NCBI GenBank assembly: GCA_029881175.1
Contig: JAOUNC010000230.1
Coordinates: 1-5,290, forward strand
Source of the DNA: Nitrospirota bacterium
Lineage (GTDB): Bacteria > Nitrospirota > Nitrospiria > Nitrospirales > UBA8639
Reading direction: 5' to 3'
Length of the DNA stretch: 5,290 nt
The notes beneath the pieces are model-generated. The model had not been told where the DNA came from, did not search any database, and saw nothing but the letters and a program-made list of their open reading frames with translations. Shown here piece by piece: positions 1 through 4,744 of this stretch; the stretch's first letter is position 1; each line of letters starts with the position of its first letter. The position numbers were made by a program, and so were the translations under genes.

Positions 1-1
1 T

Positions 2-139
2 CGTGTGTGCACTTTGCTGATAGGCATTGGAATTTTGCGTGCCGCGCTCCAACTGAATCAGGGACATGTTGGCGTCTACGCTACGGTGGTGCGGGGAGGG
101 ACAATTCGAGATGGAGATCAGGTGAGACTGAAAGGGTGA
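2..139 (+). CDS. MOSC-domain-like protein, C-terminal fragment (5' end outside window)
   Basis: An open frame enters from the left edge and runs 45 codons to TGA at 137-139. The last residues read GHVGVYATVVRGGTIRDGDQ and then VRLKG. The pattern Gly-Val-Tyr-Ala-x-Val, then Gly-Gly-Thr-Ile-Arg, then Gly-Asp-x-Val closes many MOSC domains (the C-terminal domain of molybdenum-cofactor sulfurases and their stand-alone relatives, thought to handle sulfur or Moco). The stretch LRAALQLNQ just before it fits the helix that precedes this strand pair in MOSC proteins. The conserved cysteine region of the family would lie upstream, outside the window, so activity cannot be judged. A second frame (from base 1) is also open here but gives no recognisable protein. 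The assignment rests on a short C-terminal motif and is moderate. Confidence 0.6.
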   Translation, partial: RVCTLLIGIGILRAALQLNQGHVGVYATVVRGGTIRDGDQVRLKG

Positions 140-192
140 TGATGAAAAAAGGTTGAATTTTCGGCTGTCATATCACGAACATATTCAGGAAG

Positions 193-330
193 ATGCCTCA
201 CGGAGTGTTTGTGGCAGCTCTCGCCGGTGATTCCACAATCAGCGCCGACCAAGCCACTATTCTAACTCCCCTGCTTCGAAACATCTTAAAAAGAAAAACG
301 ATTGTTGATTCAGACGCTCATAGAGTTTAG
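193..330 (+). CDS. Candidate small ORF, 45 aa, unknown
   Basis: ATG at 193 opens a frame that starts MPHGVFVAALAGDSTISADQ and ends in a basic, hydrophobic tail (LLRNILKRKTIVDSDAHRV), with TAG at 328-330. The frame is open back to 157 without another usual start. AGGAAG lies directly against the ATG, which is too close for a normal ribosome binding site. The amino-acid mix is protein-like, and the last base of the stop codon is the first base of a GC hairpin followed by T residues, as would fit a transcript end. I do not recognise the family. It may be a real small protein, a fragment of a decayed gene, or chance. Confidence 0.22.
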   Translation: MPHGVFVAALAGDSTISADQATILTPLLRNILKRKTIVDSDAHRV

Positions 331-353
331 GGGCCGCTTTCCCCAATCTTTTT
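330..353 (+). terminator. Weak candidate intrinsic terminator
   Basis: GGGG (330-333) can pair with CCCC (341-344) across a 7-base loop, followed by AA and TCTTTTT (347-353). The stem has only four G-C pairs, so this is weak. It is directional for the + strand, because the reverse complement has no T-tract. It could end the transcript of the MOSC-like gene or of the 45-codon ORF, whose stop codon it touches. Confidence 0.3.
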
Positions 354-649
354 AACCTAGAAACGGCAATTGGGCGCGAAAAAGCTGTGCAAGCTAATTA
401 TGTGTGCATAGGGAATTTTTATCAATCACTGAGTGACGTTAAGGTGACCCTGTTTAGGATGAAGTGAATTTTACGTAGAAATAATAATTGGTAAAAAGAG
501 GAGACATGGATTGGACAGAGCATTGGAGTGTCTGCCATTTTTAGGGTTTATAGTTCTAATGGGGTAGGCAAAACGAGATGGCGATACAGTTGGCCGGGGT
601 GCTCTAGGCGTAATATTGAAGCTATACGAGATTTCCCATCCGTATCTTC

Positions 650-679
650 TTGACTCCGTGAGAAGAGACTCCCTACAGT
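650..679 (+). promoter_or_regulatory. Candidate sigma70-type promoter for pal
   Basis: TTGACT (650-655) matches the -35 consensus at five of six positions. TACAGT (674-679) matches the -10 box at four of six. The spacer is 18 bases. Transcription would start near 686 and leave a leader of about 70 bases before the pal ATG. The -35 hexamer sits inside a TCTTCT/AGAAGA inverted repeat. Position ahead of the only nearby gene supports the call, but it rests on sequence match alone. Confidence 0.35.
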
Positions 680-692
680 TAACTATTAGCTG
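676..692 (+). other. Small hairpin at the start of the pal leader
   Basis: CAGTTAA (676-682) pairs with TTAGCTG (686-692), with one G-T wobble and a three-base CTA loop. It overlaps the -10 box of the proposed promoter and reaches the expected transcription start. It lacks a following T-tract, so it is not a terminator. It could be a protein-binding dyad or chance. Confidence 0.25.
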
Positions 693-744
693 TGTTTCTT
701 AACGGTTATAGAGAGTTTAATTTTTTTTAAGTGAGTGCGGGTAG

Positions 745-749
745 GGAGG
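745..749 (+). promoter_or_regulatory. Ribosome binding site that fixes the pal start
   Basis: GGAGG at 745-749 lies six bases before ATG 756. The longer frame beginning at GTG 735 has no such site and would put MRVGRCR ahead of the signal peptide, so ATG 756 is preferred. Confidence 0.7.
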
Positions 750-755
750 TGTAGG

Positions 756-1805
756 ATGGTACAGCGTGAGAGGGCTTTTCTTATTCAAGTGGTCAAAATG
801 GGAGTGGTGAGTGGATGTGTTCTGGGTTTGTTAACCGGATGTAGTTCTCAATTGCGTACAACCATTATATCTGCTGGTGAACCACCGAAGGTGCAGGTCA
901 CTCAATTGGAGTCCGAGACGGTGGTTGCTGAAGAAGTGGTCGCTCAGCCGATTCAGAAAGAAACGAGAATGGATATTCCGGTGGAGGAACCAGCCAGGCC
1001 TGCGACTCGGAGCCAATTGCCAGCAGAGATTTTTGCGACTTCCAAAACTCCTGATGTTCCATCTGAAATGCCTGTCCGTTCAGAGCCGGAACCGTCCTTG
1101 CCGGTGCAGGATGAGTCCGTGGTTTCTTCTTTGCCCCTCGCCCCCGAACCGACTAAACAACAGCCTGTCGTAGGTATCCCCCCAATAGCCTTTGAACCTG
1201 AAATGCCTGCGTTACCCAGGCTTCGTCCGGATGCCGATTCCTCAGCTTCTCATGCCCCGCCAGCAGCCGTTGTCCCAACGCCAGAGGCACCAACTTCGGC
1301 TTCTCAACCGGAAGAACCTGAAACTGTGCCTTCTGCAAAAGTCCCCCCACTGGTTGCCCAATCCGACATTCCTCCGACACCTGAGCCTCCCGGCCAAAAA
1401 GAACCGATCCAGGTGGCCAAGGTCATGCCGGAAGAATCCGCCAAGGCCGCAATCATCACAAAAACATTAGAAACCGCCCTCAATGATATCTATTTTGATT
1501 ATGATCGATTTACCATTCGGGACGATGCCATGCCCATTTTGAAAGCTAATGCCCAGTTATTGTCTGACGCGTTGGCAGAGAAAAAAATTGTCATCGAAGG
1601 CCATTGCGACGAACGCGGCACGCAGAGTTACAACATGGTGCTTGGTGAGCGGCGAGCCAAAGCTACCAAACAGTTTTTAGCAGATCTGGGTGTTCCGATT
1701 GAAAACATTCAGGTGATGAGCTATGGAAAAGATAAGCCGTTTTGTCAGGAATCCACCGAAGAATGCTGGCAGGAAAACCGGCGAGGGCATTTTGTGATCA
1801 AATAA
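756..1805 (+). CDS. pal: Peptidoglycan-associated lipoprotein Pal with long Pro/Glu-rich linker
   Basis: Pal is anchored by lipid in the outer membrane and grips peptidoglycan through its OmpA-type domain; with the Tol proteins it helps outer-membrane constriction at division. The product is 349 aa. Residues 1-28 form a lipoprotein signal peptide with lipobox LLTGC (Cys29 becomes the lipidated N-terminus; Ser at +2 fits outer-membrane sorting). About residues 45-225 are rich in Pro, Glu, Ala and Val with no visible fold. The OmpA-like domain spans about 245-349 and starts IYFDYDRFTIR. Asp285 in EGHCDERGT and Arg300 in LGERRA stand 15 apart, matching the pair that binds diaminopimelate in this family. 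The tail FCQESTEECWQ (Cys330, Cys337) then NRRGHFVIK is typical of Pal rather than of other OmpA-domain proteins. Most Pal proteins are about 150-220 aa, so the linker is the oddity. No tol genes lie in the window. GTG 735 is an alternative start but has no ribosome binding site. Confidence 0.93.
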   Translation: MVQRERAFLIQVVKMGVVSGCVLGLLTGCSSQLRTTIISAGEPPKVQVTQLESETVVAEEVVAQPIQKETRMDIPVEEPARPATRSQLPAEIFATSKTPDVPSEMPVRSEPEPSLPVQDESVVSSLPLAPEPTKQQPVVGIPPIAFEPEMPALPRLRPDADSSASHAPPAAVVPTPEAPTSASQPEEPETVPSAKVPPLVAQSDIPPTPEPPGQKEPIQVAKVMPEESAKAAIITKTLETALNDIYFDYDRFTIRDDAMPILKANAQLLSDALAEKKIVIEGHCDERGTQSYNMVLGERRAKATKQFLADLGVPIENIQVMSYGKDKPFCQESTEECWQENRRGHFVIK

Positions 1806-1877
1806 TGTTTCGTTCCTGGGTTTCTTGTGATGCAATGGTTGGTCTAACAATCCTATTGCGGTCCTTCATCTGCATCT

Positions 1878-1883
1878 AGGGGA
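1878..1883 (+). promoter_or_regulatory. Purine-rich ribosome binding site pointing at a CTG start
   Basis: AGGGGA at 1878-1883 lies five bases before CTG 1889 and is the only Shine-Dalgarno-like sequence near the 5' end of the following gene. No such sequence precedes GTG 1937. It touches an ATG at 1884, but that frame stops after two codons. Confidence 0.4.
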
Positions 1884-1888
1884 ATGGT

Positions 1889-2869
1889 CTGAAACAAATC
1901 TTCGTTCGGTCTGGTCTCTCCCTCGCCATTCTGTGTGTGTTGAATTGGGGAGTATTCCCCATTTTAGCGGTTGGGGAGGAATCCTCTGCTTCTTCCCAGG
2001 AAGTTCCTGACCTCCCCGATGCCGCTCTGTTGTACGTTTCAGACTATGTATCCTTCATTGGTGAAGATGCTCAGGGTCATGTGGCTTTTGCCTTGGACAA
2101 TAATCGTGGCCGAGACGGGGATTCGTGGCAGGCTGAACATTTTGTCGTGCTGCATGATGAGCATCAAGGGTGGGTTTCACTAGAGGGCACGGGAGTCTAT
2201 GAAAATTCCACGCATGAATTGCAGACCATTCCACCCTCCTCTTTTTTTCAAATCGAAGGCATGCCTCAAACAGGCTTGTCGATCAAGAGCATTCCTAATA
2301 ATCTGACCTTATCGATTGAACCGATTCCGATTCGACTTGCGCGGGAGCATGAAGGTGGACGCTATTGGTTGGGGTCGGCGGCGGCTGTCTTACAATGGCA
2401 GGACCGAACGTTGAAGGGTCGGGTGATCTATGAATATTTCATGATGCCCGAGTTTAACCGCCTCTCACGAACTTATTGGGGCTTGTGGAAACATTTTCAA
2501 GGTCTTTATCTGGTGGTTCAAGGCCTGGGTGATCTCTATGTGCATTCACAAGAAAGTGACATGATGGCACCGTTGGTTGGAACGGTGAGCGGCTTTTTGG
2601 CCGTTCGGGGTAAAACGGAGTCGCTTCAGGTGTTGCAAGTCACGCTCTTAGATCATAACCAGGCCTGGGGATTGTATCGATGGCCCAGCGCATGGGGGCT
2701 CAACTGGGTCAACAAAGCCGGAGCGGGCCGTGCTCAATTAGAAATTCACGATCTCAAGACGATGGGTAATTGGGTTATTGGCGGTTTTGGGATGGGAATC
2801 GTTCACGGAATTGTCCACTACAATGGGCAGGACTATCCTGCCTATGGGTTAGCGGAATTGATCATGTGA
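1889..2869 (+). CDS. Secreted protein of unknown function, beta-rich
   Basis: The frame ends at TGA 2867-2869. The first ordinary start is GTG 1937 (310 aa), but translation upstream back to TAG 1877-1879 adds KQIFVRSGLSLAILC, which completes a classic signal peptide: basic n-region, hydrophobic core about residues 8-26, and likely cleavage after A27-V28-G29. I therefore place the start at CTG 1889 (326 aa); a one-base error or frameshift near ATG 1884 is the alternative. The mature part has no cysteine and many Trp, Tyr and Gly in alternating patterns that suggest beta structure. Distinct stretches are LDNNRGRDGDSWQAEHF (69-85), a GRVIYEYFMMPEFNRL segment in the middle, and a C-terminal GGFGMGIVHG. 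The fold may be lipocalin or CrtC/AttH-like, but no motif proves it and I do not recognise the family. It follows pal by 83 bases without a clear terminator and overlaps the next gene by one base. Confidence 0.8.
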   Translation: MKQIFVRSGLSLAILCVLNWGVFPILAVGEESSASSQEVPDLPDAALLYVSDYVSFIGEDAQGHVAFALDNNRGRDGDSWQAEHFVVLHDEHQGWVSLEGTGVYENSTHELQTIPPSSFFQIEGMPQTGLSIKSIPNNLTLSIEPIPIRLAREHEGGRYWLGSAAAVLQWQDRTLKGRVIYEYFMMPEFNRLSRTYWGLWKHFQGLYLVVQGLGDLYVHSQESDMMAPLVGTVSGFLAVRGKTESLQVLQVTLLDHNQAWGLYRWPSAWGLNWVNKAGAGRAQLEIHDLKTMGNWVIGGFGMGIVHGIVHYNGQDYPAYGLAELIM

Positions 2870-3411
2870 TGACGGCTGTGCCATCTATCAGTGGGAGGCT
2901 GTTCCTTGGAATGACGATGGTGGCTTTGGCTCTTCTGTGGTTGCCACTCCTGGAGAGAGGGTGTTGGGCTGCCCAAGATGCTGATGCCCATCGTTCGCCA
3001 GTTATCGAAGCAGAGTCTCAGGAGAATGCCTGTCCAAACGATTTATCCTTTCTTTCCCCGCAAGTTGAAGCCGCTTTACAGCATGTGAGGCTTCCCTCGT
3101 TTCAAACGACCCTTCTGGCGTCTTTACAGGCATCGATTCCTGAAGCCATTCAACAGACAGATGGGCTTTCCGAACACATCCTCTTTCTCAAACAAGAAAT
3201 TATTCGACAAGACCAAGAGCGGGCGCATGCAGAAGCTGCAGCCCGTGAAATCGTCAAGGATTCTGCCCCGCTTTTTCAGCCATGTCGACGGGAAGAGGAA
3301 AGTCAGTATTGCTATGCGATGGATCAATATTTTATTGCGACCGCAGCCAATCTCGTCAATCGGACCTTTTTGTCGGCGCTTGAATGTTATCAACGGCAGG
3401 GCATGCGGTAA
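2869..3411 (+). CDS. Secreted four-cysteine helical protein of unknown function
   Basis: ATG 2869 overlaps the TGA of the preceding gene by one base (TGATG), the usual sign of coupled translation. The frame is open further upstream to 2770, but that part lies inside the previous gene. The product is 180 aa. Arg10 precedes a hydrophobic stretch at about 11-28 and a possible cleavage site around GCWAAQ (32-36), so it is probably exported. The -ERGC- before it does not fit a lipobox. The mature part looks mainly helical: about 63-130 has Leu/Ile/Ala spacing and charged Glu/Gln/Arg runs, including a likely amphipathic helix at 100-130 (HILFLKQEIIRQDQERAHAE). Four cysteines remain after cleavage at 55, 139, 148 and 173, enough for two disulfides in an oxidising periplasm. 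No enzyme motif is visible and the family is not recognised. Coupling suggests it acts with, or in amounts matched to, the protein upstream. Confidence 0.78.
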   Translation: MTAVPSISGRLFLGMTMVALALLWLPLLERGCWAAQDADAHRSPVIEAESQENACPNDLSFLSPQVEAALQHVRLPSFQTTLLASLQASIPEAIQQTDGLSEHILFLKQEIIRQDQERAHAEAAAREIVKDSAPLFQPCRREEESQYCYAMDQYFIATAANLVNRTFLSALECYQRQGMR

Positions 3412-3456
3412 CCATCGAAATGTCTTTCCATGGCTGAAGAAGAGAGGAAGGCGGTG

Positions 3457-3789
3457 ATGCGGGTGACACCTCTGAACCTGTTTCAGGATATCCCGGAACA
3501 TCTTCCAAAAGAGTTGATCGAACAGTTGGTCACCGCTCCTGCTGTCAGGATTAAACGCATTGTCTCTCGTGGGCAGAATTCACCGACTGGGTTTTGGTAT
3601 GACCAAGATGAACATGAGTGGGTGGTTCTCCTCGCCGGAAAAGCGCAACTCAAAATTGACGGGCAAGAAGGGCTGGTGACGTTGAATCCTGGAGATACTT
3701 ATCAAATCCCGGCCCACACGAAACATCGTGTGGCTTGGACCGAGCCGAACCACGATACCATCTGGCTTGCCGTGTTTTGGAAGGATTAA
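3457..3789 (+). CDS. Small single-domain cupin protein
   Basis: The product is 110 aa from ATG 3457, preceded by a purine-rich GAGGAAGG (3444-3451) five bases away. ATG 3430 in the same frame would add nine mostly charged residues (MAEEERKAV) and has no good ribosome binding site. The body is one cupin beta-barrel. Motif 1 lies in GFWYDQDEHEWVVLLAGKA (45-63), with His53 and Glu52/Glu54 as possible metal ligands. Motif 2 lies in PGDTYQIPAHTKHRVAW (78-94), with Pro85, His87 and His90. The N-terminal stretch NLFQDIPEHLPKELIEQL and the FWYDQDEHEWV core are typical of a widespread family of short stand-alone cupins whose substrate is mostly unknown. No signal peptide, so cytosolic. It starts 45 bases after the secreted four-cysteine gene and probably shares its transcript. 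Metal binding is inferred from the motifs; the reaction is not known. Confidence 0.88.
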   Translation: MRVTPLNLFQDIPEHLPKELIEQLVTAPAVRIKRIVSRGQNSPTGFWYDQDEHEWVVLLAGKAQLKIDGQEGLVTLNPGDTYQIPAHTKHRVAWTEPNHDTIWLAVFWKD

Positions 3790-4028
3790 TCCTACTATAG
3801 TTGAATGTTGAATTCAGGCAATTCAAAGCTCCTTTGCCCTTTCAGGAGGTTGTTCCGAGGAGGAACGAACGGTGGGGTTGAGGGTGGTGGCTTGTTGCGT
3901 AGTTAATTCACTCTAAAAACAACGGGAACTATGGCAAGCCCTGTGACAAAGGATTTTGGTATGCGTCATGATATTGGGAAGGTAGAAGGGACGAGTGGAG
4001 ATATGTGGCTGGAAGTCCACGATCAAAG
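3790..4028. other. Intergenic region with several short inverted repeats
   Basis: Between the cupin and the DsbA-like gene lie about 240 bases with no ORF of note. A perfect 12-base palindrome, AGGATTAATCCT (3782-3793), covers the cupin stop codon. A perfect 7-bp stem TTGAATT/AATTCAA with loop CAGGC is at 3808-3826. CTCCT (3829-3833) can pair with AGGAG (3844-3848). A further 7-bp stem with one wobble is at 3850-3868 (core GTTCC/GGAAC). None is followed by a T-tract, so no standard terminator is called. No convincing promoter was found for the gene downstream. Confidence 0.5.
3808..3826 (+). repeat. Perfect inverted repeat TTGAATT-CAGGC-AATTCAA
   Basis: Seven base pairs with a five-base loop, 19 bases after the cupin stop codon. 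It is A/T-rich and has no T-tract, so it is more likely a weak mRNA 3' hairpin or protein-binding dyad than a terminator, or chance. Confidence 0.4.
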
Positions 4029-4658
4029 ATGACGACACCCACACTTATTTATGTGGCTGATCCTATGTGTTCCTGGTGCTGGGGGTTTTCGCCGGTTCTG
4101 GAGGAGATCAGGCAGTTATATCAGAGTCGGGTGACGTTTGAATTAATGTTGGGTGGACTGCGTCCAGGTAACACCGAACGGTTTGATGAATCCCGGCGTG
4201 CGTATATTCTTCAGCATTGGCATGCTGTGAATGAACGAACAGGTCAGCCGTTTGACTTCGAATTTCAGATGGGTCCCACGTTTACCTATGATACAGAGCC
4301 GGCTTCCCGGGCTACTGTGGTAATCCGACAATGTGCTCCTGGAAAAGAATGGGAATTTTTGAAACGTATTCAGGAGGCTTTTTACGTTCAGAATGCTGAT
4401 GTGACCAAAGCGGAAACTCTCGAAGGGGTAGCGGTGGCATTAGGGATGGAGGCTTCACAGTTTCGTGAGGCCTATCACGATCAGCAAACCAAACAATTGC
4501 TCTGGGAGGAATTTGATCAATCGCGACAATTAGGCGTGAGCGGTTTTCCAATGTTGCTCGGTCGAAATGAGCAACCTGTTTCCGTGCTCATGCATGGGTA
4601 TCAAGATATTGGAGCCTTAAAGGTGGTCATTGAGCAATTTCTTCAAAAGTTTCCTTGA
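4029..4658 (+). CDS. DsbA-family thioredoxin-fold oxidoreductase (CSWC active site, cytoplasmic)
   Basis: The product is 209 aa from ATG 4029. It starts MTTPTLIYVADPMCSWCWGF, where the first strand of the thioredoxin fold leads straight into the active site C14-S-W-C17. The rest is the helical insertion of DsbA-like proteins (about 55-160) and a return to the fold with GVSGFPMLL, where Pro174 is the cis-proline that faces the active site. The C-terminal HGYQDIGALKVVIEQFL is the usual last strand and helix. The PMCSWCWGF signature belongs to the branch annotated as predicted protein-disulfide isomerase or DsbA family, related to FrnE, and distinct from periplasmic DsbA with CPHC. There is no signal peptide, so it should act in the cytoplasm on thiols of unknown partners. 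GTG 4005 in frame adds MAGSPRSK and has GGAG four bases upstream; ATG 4029 lacks a good ribosome binding site, so the start is open. I prefer 4029 because family members begin close to the first strand. Confidence 0.9.
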   Translation: MTTPTLIYVADPMCSWCWGFSPVLEEIRQLYQSRVTFELMLGGLRPGNTERFDESRRAYILQHWHAVNERTGQPFDFEFQMGPTFTYDTEPASRATVVIRQCAPGKEWEFLKRIQEAFYVQNADVTKAETLEGVAVALGMEASQFREAYHDQQTKQLLWEEFDQSRQLGVSGFPMLLGRNEQPVSVLMHGYQDIGALKVVIEQFLQKFP

Positions 4659-4744
4659 ATTGATCAGACCTCAATGGCAACAATCGAAAACGAGAATACA
4701 GTAGAATGGATCATAGTAATTTATTTGTCACAGGAGGTGCTGCA

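Larger units (their letters stand above)
140..734. other. Long intergenic stretch without a confident gene
   Basis: About 595 bases separate the MOSC-like gene from pal. All frames are broken often by stops, and the stretch is A/T-rich and irregular compared with the flanking genes. Inside it I see a 45-codon ORF (193-330), a short GC hairpin followed by a T-tract (330-353), a small dyad TCACT-G-AGTGA (426-436), a 12-codon micro-ORF after AGAGGAGA (506-544), a 6-bp TCTTCT/AGAAGA inverted repeat around 645-666, a sigma70-like promoter (650-679) and a run of eight T (721-728) close to the pal start. No tRNA-like fold or riboswitch consensus was recognised. It could be regulatory, the remains of a decayed gene, or both. 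Confidence 0.6.

Noticed and set aside
426..436. TCACT-G-AGTGA dyad considered as an operator
   Set aside because: It is only 5 bp per arm, has no nearby promoter or gene start, and is expected by chance in a stretch of this length.
590..616. TTGGCC with TAATAT as a second promoter ahead of pal
   Set aside because: The spacer is only 15 bases and both boxes match weakly; the 650-679 candidate is better.
1153..1380. Minus-strand ORF opposite the Pal linker
   Set aside because: It is a by-product of the Pro/Glu-rich coding strand, whose biased composition keeps other frames free of stops.
877..1470. Two plus-strand ORFs (877-1173 and 1192-1470) inside pal in another frame
   Set aside because: They lie wholly inside pal, and their Arg/Leu/Trp/Pro-rich products look like frame-shifted readings of the linker.
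1829..1876. Nested inverted repeats (GATGCA/TGCATC and GCAAT/ATTGC) between pal and the next gene, considered as a terminator
   Set aside because: The stems are short and interrupted and no T-tract follows, so read-through from pal cannot be excluded.
3124..3501. 125-codon ORF on the minus strand across the four-cysteine gene and cupin start
   Set aside because: It runs antisense to two well-supported genes that have signal peptide or cupin motifs, it has no ribosome binding site I can see, and its product resembles no family.
4702..4707. TAGAAT as a -10 box for the YceI gene
   Set aside because: It is a good -10 match, but the expected -35 position (AACAAT near 4679) does not fit, so it is not called as a promoter.
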